A stretch of 64,000 nt of DNA from the NCBI GenBank assembly GCA_000711775.1, contig ARYC01017081.1:186001-250000 (forward strand). The letters are read 5' to 3'. The notes under the pieces are model-generated. The model had not been told where the DNA came from and did no database searches. It was given only the letters and a program-made list of their open reading frames with translations. This DNA comes from Oxytricha trifallax. Its lineage: Eukaryota > Ciliophora > Spirotrichea > Sporadotrichida > Oxytrichidae. Numbering within the stretch: position 1 is the stretch's first letter; every line of letters starts with the position of its first letter. The position numbers were made by a program, and so were the translations under genes. Shown in pieces: positions 46,762 to 58,791 of this stretch.

Positions 46762-48718
46762 ATGGACATGAAGTAAAATCTCACTTCTTTATCATTGCCA
46801 TAGAGTTCTCAAAAATCTAACACATTGCATGTGGGATAAAAGAGCAAAGCTACTTCCAGTACAAATTAAGTTGAAATTCTATCGAATACCCAGAAGAAAA
46901 TCACTTTATTTTATATTTATAATTGCTTAACATACATTTGAGAAAAACGCACTATTCATTTAGATTTTTAATAAATAATTGAATTTAAATATAGAAAAAG
47001 TACGATTTATACTCACATACAGAAACAGAAAGCGAGATAGGAGATGAAGATTCAGAGGGCGCCAGCTATGAAAAATAGCTCAGCAGATCAGCTGCCTTAA
47101 AATCGTTATAGTTGATTACTGAAACTAAACTTGAATAACCGGATTAAAATACTGAGAAAATAATTCACCATCATTTGTTAGAGAGTTTATATTATTAAAA
47201 CTCTTTGTAATTTTATTTGATACAAGAACAAAAATCTTGTACTTTAGATTCGAATTTTGAAAAAAAATTATAAAAATGTTAAAAATTTATCTTTTTAAGA
47301 GAGTTAGACTGACTTACATCATAGTAAACGGCCAAAAAGATCAGGGGCTAAAACTAATAGATACTCTGGCTATGATTTAATGATTGGAAGCAGTAGCGCT
47401 GGAAAGCATGATCATTCTCATTACTAATTGATTCAATATTCAAATTACTAGTCCTTAGCAGCTTAGCCTTTTGTTATCTACATTTCAATAGAGTAATATA
47501 AATTTATCGTCTTAATATTTGTACAATAGGGCTTAGATCATGCTGAATATTCACTCACATCTAAGTGAATATGAAGTGATTGGGTTTTTGGGAGGCTACT
47601 GTTTTGAAAGCCAGACTACAAATTAGAAATGTTAGTTATTACTTTTATTATAAGCACTGATTTATAGACCTGATAATCAGCACAGTCATTCCTTGTGATT
47701 CATTAATTAAAAATCAAGTTAAACGCTAGAAGAACGTGGATTTATGTCCAGTTTCAGCAAATAACCCAAGAATGATCATTCAAAGTAGAGGTCAGTAAGT
47801 GCTTGGATAGTACCATAGTCATCCCTTTTTCCCCGTTAAGCCATCGCTTATTGATATAAGAAATCATGCTGTATACTAAAAGAATTTTGATCTTGAAAAT
47901 ATGCCGTTTGTTGCACTAATTATTGGGCCATACAGTACAAAAAACAGAAATGAATCATTGCAAAAGGTGTTTTATTTAATCAAGGAGAAACAGCCGTTTA
48001 GTCTGATTTATAAATAAATGCCTTCTCGCAAGATTAGAAGAGCGCTCGTTCTTGAAATTAAAGAGCTTTTCATAAAGTACAAATCTCACAAAGATAGAAT
48101 AAATTTAAGAGAGAAGTGGAGTTCAGGCCAAACTAGAGAAGATAAACTGGTTGATGTCATATATATGATTATTTAGAAAAACATGAAATAAAAGGACAAG
48201 AATGATATACAAAATGATCTTGTGAGTAACCTGAGCTCTATAGATTATCAAAACTTATCTTAAAATAACTTAAATACTTTGAGCACTGCTAGTTCTGAGA
48301 GATCTTACTCGAAGAGTAGTGAACTCGATAATTACTCTTTCAATGATACTTCAGGGCTTATATTTTTCGTAAATTTATATTGTCTTATGTCAAGCTAAAA
48401 TTATGAGCCTCAGTTGAATAATTCTTATAAAATAAATTAATAAGAGAAAAGAGAAACAGTTCAATAATAACAACTAATGGTTTATATAACGCTATAATTT
48501 TATAGTTAACAGTTAAAGTTTTGATAAATTATCTTTATATATATCTTTAACAACTAACTTTGCCAAAGAATATCTCTTAATAAAATACAGACCTGAAGAA
48601 AGGTAGTTACATTAGTATAGAGAATGATGAACGAGTTAAAGAGTTCATGATCAAATTGAAAAAATTAATAAAAAAAATTATTTTCAACGAAGAATATGTG
48701 CCCAGTGATGAAGAATGA
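46762..48718 (+). CDS. MPN+/JAMM deubiquitinase-like protein resembling MYSM1
   Basis: The ATG starts MDMKQNLTSLSLPQSSQKSN; an acidic piece TETESEIGDEDSEGASYEK follows (47015). The MPN domain begins AAQPFVIYISIEQ; a 28-nt GT...AG intron (47509-47536) joins it to MLNIHSHLSEYEVIGFLGGY, which holds the conserved Glu. A 37-nt intron (47631-47667) leads into LIISTVIPCDSLIKNQ. The metal-binding motif HSHPFFPVKPSLID (about 47814) matches H-x-H-x7-S-x2-D exactly, so the metalloprotease site is intact. The C-terminal region PFVALIIGPYSTKNRNESLQ onward fits the rest of the fold, with a charged tail to TGA at 48716-48718. The HSHLSEYEVIGFLGG block resembles MYSM1-type histone H2A deubiquitinases; SANT and SWIRM domains were not seen, so a nuclear chromatin role is inferred only. 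Confidence 0.85.
47509..47536 (+). other. 28-nt intron in the JAMM gene
   Basis: GTCTTAATA...GGGCTTAG; removal joins QYKFI to IMLNIHSH in phase 0, restoring the MPN core. Unusually short but in frame. Confidence 0.65.
47631..47667 (+). other. 37-nt intron in the JAMM gene
   Basis: GTTAGTTATT...TTTATAG; removal restores TTNQKYLIISTVIPC across the junction. Confidence 0.75.
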
Positions 48719-49566
48719 GGATCATATTAATTTTTATTTTAATTTTTAGTATAAATTGGATTTCAAATGAGTATTTATGAAATATAACCGTAAGACAATT
48801 AAATTATACTAATTAAAACTTAAAGTATATAGCAATTAGATAAATTTGTAAATAAGACAAATTTAATCTCTATGTTATTGACTATTCTACCTAAACATTC
48901 TTGCAAAAAAATTGATTAAAAAAGGTCTTTAAATTTATAATTCGCATTATATTTTTAAATACTTACAGGTTTCAATTTAGAAGAATAATAACAATTTTAA
49001 ATTTAAAATCTTGCAATTAGTTCGTTTGTAAAATTGTAAAAATATATATTAATTATATTCAAAAATTTATAAAAAATAGAAATAATTTCTTGCAGTCATG
49101 TATTATATACTTAATTAGCTTACTTTTAAAAATTACCTTATTTAATTCGAAATTAATATAAGCTTATAGATTTTATAATGTTTTATTTATATGCATATTC
49201 ATTATATTAGAATGATATCTATAAAAAATATTCAATCAGTATCTCACTCTATTTTGCTAATTTAAGTTTATTAAAATTAAACAAATTCAGTGATTTCAAT
49301 TTTAATTATAAATTCCCAATTAAAAAATTGTTATACTCAGATAAGGGGATTTGATTACGCACTGCCAGTATAATACTTATTTTCAGTTTATGGCGGCTAA
49401 TTCTAATTTTATAATTCATTGTCAAATACGCTTCGCCCTCCAATTCCCATTCTTTACAGAATTTTTCTGATTTTAAATGGGTTAAATTCTTATTCTGGTT
49501 ATTAAATATTTTTATTCTCCTATTGTTGTTATTGCTATTTAAGTTTTAAGTTTCGAAGCTTTTGCG

Positions 49567-52500
49567 TCACGTCACCATCTTAAAATAGATTTTTATAAAA
49601 CTTTTTATAAGGAATTTAGGAATTTAATTGAGTTAACATTTTAAGTTTTAGTAAATTTTAGCAACTTAGTAAGAATGAATATTGTGCTTACTATTAACAG
49701 GGCTCTATTAGTAAAGTTCAAACTGCCTATCCTAAGTCAATTAACCACTATTTGCAAACACAGGGTTGGTATATTTCAATCCATAGCTCATTCCAAAACC
49801 CTTGTTAGAGTCTAAATTTTATAAATTTACAGCTTTATCTGTATAAGGTTTTATGATATCCTAATCAACTGGTAGAGGATAAACTGAAAGGTTTTTGTAT
49901 TAATAAGGATTCTTATCAACCATTTTTGTAAAACTGTATTCATACTTATATCTGGGATTATTGATAGAGAGATTTGCTGCCTGAATCTGTATTAGAATGG
50001 GGATTAAAATTTTAGACTTCGTTTTTGTTCTAGGTTTAAAACACAGATGAAAAAAACTATAACTTAAAATTAATGATATCTAAATATGTAGATGTTTGAT
50101 TTAATGAACCCTTTTTCCAAAGTAATCGCTGTATAATGAGTTCATATAGTTTTCAAATTTCCAGATACTTATTTAAACGAATCTCGTTTTTTTAATTGGA
50201 GATTTTTATGTTTCTTATTAGAAATTTCTTTTTGTTTCTTATTCTTTCATAAAACTTTGCTCTGCTTTTAAGTAAGTTTATTCATTGATGTTATCGTTTT
50301 AGTTTTATCTGAAAGTTTGTTCTATTGATTTCTCATAACCGTTGTAAATATATTCATTTTAGTTAACGAGTATACTTTATATAAGTAATCTGAAGAATTT
50401 TTTACATTTATTACCTCTTAATATACTTAAAATTGTATTAGAATATTTTTTTTTAAAACGAGAGCTCCAGATATTGAAGGTGCCATTATAGCCAATTTAT
50501 CTTCCAAGTATTAATCCTTTTAATTTAGATATTATCCATATTTCTATGAAAACTTTCTCATCGCTTACTTTAGAATATACTGAACCTAGATTTTACTTAA
50601 TTATTCTTTTAGTTTTTACTGTAATTCGATTTGAGGTTGAAGCATGTTTTCTGTGTTTTCTATGTTGTCTAGTATGAGCTTTGGTTAATCTAATTTTTGT
50701 TCGATTAAAGATAGGATTTTTTGGGAATAAGATTTCTTATAAAATAATTCAGAAAGGCATATTATTTTCTACTCTAAAGTTCAAAATTTTCTTGATAAAA
50801 ACTAATAAAATTTTTACACTGATAATATGAGAGAAGACATTGATTTTTTTAATAAGATATTTTACATTTCTATTCCCAGATTTTATTATATTTTTATATG
50901 TCTTTTATAGCTTATTTAGTTGGTAGTATGATATGTTCAGAAACTGTGTTTTGATTGTTCAAACTGAGCTTTTCTTAATAGTCTGCTAATTTAATTCCAT
51001 ATTCATTAAGGATAAGCTTTGATTTCTTTATGATGCTAAATATTTTACTCATTCTTGCTATCTAATCTTATAAATGGTTAGTTGAATTCTCAGAGTTACA
51101 GATTTTAAATTTAAGAGTCTAAAGTTTTATGCCAGGATTAGTTATACATTTATTTACAAATTCTCGAAAGTTTTTTCCTCAAAATAAATGTATTGTATAG
51201 TTTAAATTGAGATTATTGTAAAGGAATTCATCTTGAGATTATAGAAAACCTCTATTCTTTGATTTTTTAGATTCATATAAATCCTCCATGTTGTATTTTT
51301 GTAGCTCCATACTACATTGTCTTTTAAAGCCAATATTAAAATTAATTTAAATAAAAATACTTGGAAGCCGCTTTTCATGTTTATAAGAGTTGTACTCTTT
51401 TTTATTAGGACCTTTCCAGATGATTACAACTAAATTTTTTCATTGATCTTTTGTTAATATTCATCACTTAAATAAAAATAAGTTGTGTTTGCATGAGATT
51501 ATGTTTATTCAAAACTTACTTTCAAAAATGGAACACTAAAAGAATATAATTAAATCACTGCTAATTGAATGATCACTTCCTGAATTAACAAATACCTATT
51601 ACTTATATTTAGGCTTGGTATCTTCCTTCGCTCTATTTTAGTTACTATTTTAAAGCTTATTCTTAATCATATATTTCATTCTTTATTGGATATATTGTAG
51701 TTTAAATGTTGATGATTTACGTCTTGTCTTACTTTTACAAAACACTTTTTCATCTTCATCTAAAAACGATTAATTTACAGATACACTCTCTAAAATTTCA
51801 TCGATCTTTTCTAATTAAGAAATTCTATTTCTTGTCCCATCAATTTTTTAATAAATTGAGCTGTTAAATCTATCTCCTTAATCGCTTGATATTGATTTAT
51901 CACTCATCTTTCCTCTCTTTAGTTATTTTATTTAATGTTGAAGCTTAATTTCTAAGTGCTCCTTCTCTAGAACAATTTTTAAAGCTGAGAATATTTATAG
52001 TTTATGCTTTTCTTGCTCTAAAATTAATGACTCTTACCTAACAGTCATTAATCTCATTTTCTCACGTTTTTTCCCAATTCTTTCAACTTCCTCTTTAATA
52101 TCTGGAAACTATGCTAAAATGTTTTCGAACACCTGAATGTCATATTTCAAAATCATAACATCAGTGAGAGCTATAAAAGATTCAGCTCTCTCACGCCTGT
52201 AAATGAAATCAGTCTCGCCAATTAAGCTACCCTTTCCTAATGACCTTTTAGTGGTTTAATTTTCTACGAATCCCTATTGAAGCAGAAAAATCTCTTCAGG
52301 TCTAGTTCCTTACTTTAAAATTAAGGCATTCTTTTGAAACTGCAATTTTATAATTAGGTCTAAATAATTAAGATAAAACATCTGGTCTCTGTTCTGCAAA
52401 AATGGGATCTAAGTTATAGCATCATGATAAAGAAAGAGCGCCAGTCAAGTTTTAAGATTTGGAGGTAAAGTTTAAAGCAGATTATTCATTTCATAGTCAC

Positions 52501-55171
52501 GAGATATGCTGATAACCGATTCACTGTCAGCGAAGTAATTTTAAATTTTGCTTACCATAGCCTCTGGAAGTTTATACTTTTGAGATAGTTAAATGATTTA
52601 TTTCTCTCTAGTTTACCTCTTTGAATGACTTTTACTTAGTTCTGAAAATTGATTGGCAAGTGCTGATAGAGTGTAAGAAAACATAGCCACTCCAATAATT
52701 AAAATAATACAGACAAGAGCTGTTTCCCAATCATTTTAAGGTATAATATCTCCATAGCCAACTGTGATGATTGTTACAGAAGCCCAATATAGAGAAGTTA
52801 AGTAAACCTTTTTTATTAAGTGAGATTTAGTAAATTTTAATTTATAATTTATGAGTAAAACACTCCTTCATCTTACATGTTTATACTGTAAATCCAGTTG
52901 ACATTTATACTAAAATTAAAAGTTCCTGCTACTCCCCAGAAGCAAGCAATCATATGCAAAATAAGTATTAGACTCCAAACTGTCATGATAAGATTCATTT
53001 TATTAACTGAAAATCTCGCCTTTTTCATGTGGATATTGAGATTCTTTTTTACATTTCTGATTCTGAATAGCTTAAATGCCATGAGAAAGATATAAAATCT
53101 TGGGATATATGCGAAATTGAATGTTACAAGATTCTTTAAATCGTCTAAACTAGGCTCCCCTGGGAATGCTTCGAACATTGCGAATGGGAAATTTCCTAAA
53201 CAATCTATGAAAAACCATCTTCTCTATTAAATATAGGCTATAATAAATAAAAATTGAATAGTAAATGTTTAACTTAACTCTTTGGCAACAAGTTTTCTGT
53301 CAAATATGTACTCTTCTGAAAATATATGGATTTATTATGAATTAAGTTATACCTTCTTTGCTAAATTAGGTATAAAAAATAGAGATATGCTCTCAAATAA
53401 GTATACTATGTCTACAGCAAAATTTGTGAGTGCAATTGATAACATTATTGATCTTTGATCTTCGAAAGACATTCTGATGGGAAGAAACGCTTGAATCCAT
53501 ATTAAGTTTAATAGTAGAATGAAAAGTGTCCATCTGGAATACCACTTCGAGTTTTTAAATTTATTTTACTAATTGAATATTTTGAAAATTATGCTATTTT
53601 AGAAAAAAAATTGTATTAGAAAATATACTAATTGACCTAAACTAAGTCCAAAAAATAATTTAATTTTTAAGAGTTCGTATTTATCCACTATAAAACTTTT
53701 AATTTATAACAGAAATCTATGAATAAATTACTAACATATTTTTCAAAGGGTATCTCTAAATCTTCCATCAATTAGTCCTAATTATATTTTTGTTTTCTTC
53801 TTCGCTTGTTTTAATGTTATTGTTGTTCAGGACTTTCTTAAAACCCCTTAAGAATTTAACACTATTTAAATAATTATATAATAAAAATATTTTTAATTAC
53901 TGATGGGAAATTCAGTTAATTAAAATAAATAAATTTTAAATGATGAACTCTTCCAAAATTCGTTTTATCTAATCTATATTAATTTATTACGAGTTAAGAA
54001 TAAAAATTAAAAATAAAAGTTCAATTATTTATCATAATTTTATTAATTCAAGAATAAAAATTATATCTTATTTTAAACGTGAAATATGATCACTAATTTC
54101 CATCTTTATTCTCTTTATTATATTGCAATAAAACACACAGATTTATATATTTTACTATTTAATTTATTCATTCAAATTCTACATAAATTGCACCATAGCG
54201 ACAGGAGATTGTCTGTTAATTTATAATCAGATTATATTTGATAAAAATAACAAAAATGATAAAGGATATTGATTGAATAACTTACTGATTTTGAGGTTTG
54301 TCTTAGTTTTGCTATTATTAATTAGATATATTAATATAATACAATCTAAAACGGGTATAAAATAATAATAAAAATGTTTATGACACTTATATTATTATCT
54401 TTTTATTGTAATGTATTTTTATATTGAATAATTTTGTTAAATTATTGTAATATAAATACTAAATAAAGTAGCCCATTTAAATATAATACCACTACATGTA
54501 ATGAAGCATGTTGTCATCGTACTCAATGCCATTTTCATTTTATATCATACTGCTAAAATTCAAGTTTTATAGCTGTTTTTTATGCATTTCATTCTTGCTT
54601 CCAGAAACTAAATAATTTAATAATTTAATATATAATCTCAATTTGTTTTTAACATATCACTATTTTATAATAAATTCAAAGTAATATATACCTGTTAATT
54701 ACAAAAAAACGTCTTCAATTTATCATATCTTTCTTATATTTTACTTGACAAAAATAATTGGTTATAAAGATATAAAAAGCTATTTTACTTATAGTCATTT
54801 GATTTACCTGTTCTAACGCTATTGATAACAATAATTATATACATTAAATTCTTAAATAATTTTATTTAATAATATCTATAATTATTAATTTGCAAGTTAG
54901 AGAGTGGAGTATCACTTTAATTTTAGTTTAGATCATTCTAAAAATACTAGGTGATTATATATTAACATAATCGTATTTCTTATATAAAATTTATCATGAA
55001 AAATTATATAAAATAGGTGTAAGTGGGAGTTTGAACTTGGCTTCCAAACTCACTGTTATCCGCATTTGGGTTTTTCTTTTTATTTTTATATTTTTTATGA
55101 ACAAGATGACGTTTTTTCTTTTTCTTACCTCCCCCGAGACTCATTAACCCTGCACTGATTGGTTCTCTCAT
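49567..55171 (-). CDS. Cyclic-nucleotide-gated K+-type ion channel
   Basis: The likely start is MREPISAGLMSLGGG followed by a Lys-rich stretch (55171-55020). N-terminal pieces are near 54600 (SGSKNEMHKKQL) and 53860 (KFLRGFKKVLNNNN). The transmembrane part: S1-S2 (WTLFILLLNLIWIQAF; IVYLFESISLFFIPN), S3 (WFFIDCLGNFPFAMFEAFPG), S4-like RIRNVKKNLNIHMKKAR, S5 (TVWSLILILHMIACFWGV), then the pore with filter TVGYGD (about 52755) and S6 (ALVCIILIIGVAMFSYTLSA). A linker leads to a cyclic-nucleotide-binding domain with ILKQGTRPEEIFLL, GKGSLIGETDF and RRERAESFIALTDV. The tail is long and low-complexity, ending FKMVT and TGA at 49567-49569. Short GT...AG introns are visible. An in-frame TGA at 52445-52447 (LPPNLKT*LALFLYHDA) would truncate it before the nucleotide-binding domain. 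Confidence 0.85.
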
Positions 55172-55669
55172 AGTCCTATTACTACAATAAAATAAATTTA
55201 TTATTATGTTTTTTTTATATATAAAACCAAAGATATTATAAAATATGAGTAAATAGAGTATTTTAAACTATAATTATATATATTTATTTTTATAATAGGA
55301 GTTAATGAATCAAAATTATGGGATTATTAATTAGTAATACTTATATAAATTTTAATAAAATAAAACTAAACTATTCCCTATAAAATTTGTATTGATTAGG
55401 AGGTTTCTTAACTATAAGTTATTTCTGAATTATTACATTTTTTATTATTCCATTGTTTTATTCCCACTATTTTCATCAAGTGCAAACTCATTTTATAATA
55501 TATTAAATGTGAATAAATAATTAAATAAAAAAATTATATTAAAATTCTCTCCTATAATATAAAATCAATTTTTAATAAGTGCAAAAGGTTCTATTTTGAT
55601 ATATAAAGATGTTTCCTATATCTCATTTCGTATAAAATAAATCTTAATTATTTATAAAAAAAATATAGA

Positions 55670-56090
55670 TATTGTAGAAATACATTTGAATTTGGAAAAA
55701 TAATTAAGATTAAATATATAATATTGCAAATTCGTAGCAGTAAAAGTTAGCAAATTTGAACGATCTTGGGCTCATTCGATAGAAAATTTAAAATTAGCTT
55801 GACTTTATTGTTAGTGGTACTATTTTATCTCATCCATGGAGCGAGATAACTTCACTTTAATGTGACGGTGTAATTTAATGAATTTGGAGGTCTTTAATTA
55901 AAGTGAAGTTATCTCGCTCCATGGATGAGATAAAATAGTACCGCCAATAGTAAAGTCCAGCTAATTTTACATTTTCTATCGAATGAGCCCAAGATCGTTC
56001 AAAGTGGCTAACTTTTACTGCTACGAATTTGCAATATTATATATTTAATCTTAATTATTTTTCCAAATTCAAATGTATTTCTACAATATT
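55670..56090. mobile_element. 420-bp foldback element (family F1, copy 2)
   Basis: The inverted arms run ATATTGTAGAAATACATTTG... on the left and the complement on the right, with an inner palindromic block GTGAAGTTATCTCGCTCCAT and its inverse. Length and inner sequence match the element at 8.2 kb (shared TAGTAAAGTCCAGCT, CTATCGAA). Arms are more similar to each other here than in the 8.2-kb copy, so it is probably younger. No coding capacity. Confidence 0.85.
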
Positions 56091-56232
56091 AACCATTTCT
56101 TATGCTATCCAATTCGGCTTAATCCGATGTTTACACTTAAAAAGCATTGTTCAACTCTCAATCGTTTCCATTCAATCCTCGCTTCTTCTTTTTAAATTTG
56201 TGTCTTTTCTTCACTTCTTATTGCAAAAATAA
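56085..56232 (-). other. Coding-like segment beside the foldback element
   Basis: The - strand frame reads SEEKTQIQKEEARIEWKRLR then VEQCFLSVNIGLSRIGQHKK, charged and helix-prone, abutting the foldback element. It may be a 5' piece of the channel gene or of another gene. No domain recognised. Confidence 0.35.
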
Positions 56233-56756
56233 TTAAAAATCTATAATTTATATTATAATATATTTTTTATAAAAATACTAAAAATATCTTTTTATTTTAA
56301 AATTTATAATATTACTTGTCATGGCTTTTTATCTAATTATGCGATGCTACTTTTCTCTATTATATAATTAATATAATATAATAATTTAATTTGTAAAATT
56401 AGATTTACTAGTGATTGTTATAAATCAATTAGACTACTTGAAAAAACAATTTTTATAATATAATTTTACTAATTTTTTACTTATTTTAGAAGAAATCTGA
56501 CAATACTTTTGCTAATATTCACACATATATCTCATAATAAAAGTATAAAAAAGTTGATTTCTAAAAAATTGAGAAAATAAAACAGCTTTTATTTTATATT
56601 TTGATAACTTTCAAGAATATATATCAAATCATATCATAATTTTAATTTTTAAAGAGTATTTCAAACTTATTTATAATTTATTCAAGTTTCTAATTTATCA
56701 ACCCATTATTGATTGACATGAAATTTAATGATAATAACTTCCTAATTAAAAATATA

Positions 56757-57353
56757 TATTAGTCTGTGAAAAGACAGCAAGTTAATACTGTTCTGAATTG
56801 TGTCAAGGCTTGCTTCAGAAGTCTAGGTCGTTCATATGATCTGCTGAGAGAAGAGCAAGACTGTCTCCATTCTTAATTCACTAAGTTCAACTATTTATTT
56901 TAATAATTATTATAATTATAATTATTAAGTAATGAGATTACTAAGAAGTATTGAAGCCTACTTAAATCACTATTTTCATTACTGCATAAATAATAATTAA
57001 TTATTGAATATAATAATAATTGAAACTATGCGAGTGACTTGATGTTTAACTAATACGAAAAAATCAACGCACAAGCAATGAACAGAAGCAGGAGATAAGC
57101 CAACCACAAAATACACAAAATTGAGAAAGTAGGGGATCAAATCTAGCATTAATTGGAAGAGGTCAATGTAAAATAGGATTAAAATGAATTGTTACAAAAT
57201 TAACAAAATCAGTAATAATTGCAAACTCAGTCACAACAGCAAGATCATGCAGAAGAAGTGCCAGTTGATCAAAGTGCAGAGGTTTAATAGAAAGAAATAG
57301 ATAATTCATATATTAGTAGTAGAGAACGAGTAAGTGCAAAAGAGGGACAATGA
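56757..57353 (+). CDS. Small Gln-rich coiled-coil protein
   Basis: The first piece, KRQQVNTVLNCVKACFRSLG then SYDLLREEQDCLHSQFTKFN (56762-56900), is helix-rich with several Cys. The second (57048-57353) reads INAQAMNRSRRQANHKIHKI, a Gln-rich heptad region, and ends SSRERVSAKEGQ and TGA at 57351-57353. The start codon and the junction between the pieces (an AT-rich insert at about 56905-57045) were not resolved. It converges on the next gene. Function unknown. Confidence 0.5.
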
Positions 57354-57881
57354 TAGAATTATTCATTAAGAAAATAGTGCAAGTAATTTATAGACACAAA
57401 GTGTTCCTTAAATTTGATTACATAAAAATTGTAGCAAAATTTGTAAAGAAAATAGATGGAGTTATAGCTTGTTTAATTTTTGGAATTAATTCATTGATCA
57501 AAATGTTACATTTATTTACATTAAAGAATATTGCTCAATATTAAATAATGAAGGTATTAATTTAATAAGAATTTTTAAATCATAACAATTTAAAAGTAAA
57601 CTATTTCTCAATGAAAATAAACAGTTTTTTGTGTTATTTTAAGGTTGTGTAAGTAATTTAAAATGTTTATATTAATTTATAAAAAATAAATTCTCTCAAT
57701 TATTTAGTTTTAATTTTATAAACTTCGTTTAAGAGCTTATATTTTTAATTATTTTATTAACATAATTATCCTAATTAATAATCGTTTTATTCTTAGTAAA
57801 ATTCAATTTCTTTCTTGACTTTGTTTTCTATTAAAGCAAAATTTATGTTTGAAATTTTGTTAAAAAATTTTAAATATAATA

Positions 57882-58620
57882 TCAATAATTTTAAAATAAA
57901 AAACCACCAGAAACTAGATGCACGAATTGATCATTAACAACTTTGGATATTTCAATAAGATCCATTTTAACAAACATGGTCTTTTTATCTCTTTCTTCCT
58001 CGGGATACTCACTTGGCTTGAACTAGAACAGACATTCAAAGTTTATAATTAATTTTAACATAAATTAAAGTAAAAAACTCAATAATCAAGAAAAAGTATT
58101 TAAAGAATAATTAAAATAGAGCATTTAATGATTGACCAACTGAATTTAGGAATTTAGAGTAGGCATGTATTATGTTAAAATCATTCTTGTTTATATCATT
58201 TACAGGAATTGCAAGAATTCAAATTAAATAAATGAGATAAATCAATTTTCATAGATGCCAGAATATCACTTAATGCTTGAATTATATTTAAATTTATAAA
58301 CTTTATAGATCAACACACTTAAAAATTAAAAGATTACTTTATTTATTCTTTTACAAGAGTGGATCAAGTCTGACCCCACTGATCATTTCGAAGTATATGT
58401 CATATAAATCAAGCAGGAGTGTGCTTATAAAGCCCATAAACTTCAACCCTGCGGTTTTAGACTGCAAATAGCTCACATTCCTCTCTGAGTCAATTTTCAC
58501 TATCTATTATTGGTAAGTCTCAATCATTGTTTCGATTAAGAGAGAGGATTTTATGGTAGTAAGGAATAGAGATTTGTAGGATGGGGCTGTGTCGCAGATA
58601 ATTTTCAAATAAGTTATGCA
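57882..58620 (-). CDS. Small protein of unknown function
   Basis: - strand pieces: IICDTAPSYKSLFLTTIKSS, MIETYQQQIVKIDSERNVSY and LQSKTAGLKFMGFISTLLLD (58610-58345); a hydrophobic piece FEFLQFLQMIQTRMILTQYM (about 58215-58120); and ECLFQFKPSEYPEEERDKKT then MDLIEISKVVNDQFVHLVSG, with TGA at 57882-57884. AT-rich inserts separate them. The start lies close behind the phosphofructokinase stop, in the same orientation, and was not fixed. No family recognised. Confidence 0.45.
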
Positions 58621-58791
58621 TATCATATAAAGTAATTATTCATTTAATCCAGTTCAAATAAGATGAATACGATTGAAATATAATCTTCCAACAATTTATT
58701 GTCTTTTTATGTATTTTGTAAATTAAGGATCAAAAGTAAAGTGCTTTTAAATAAAATTAATTCCTTGAAGAGACTGTGATGGATTCGTTCT

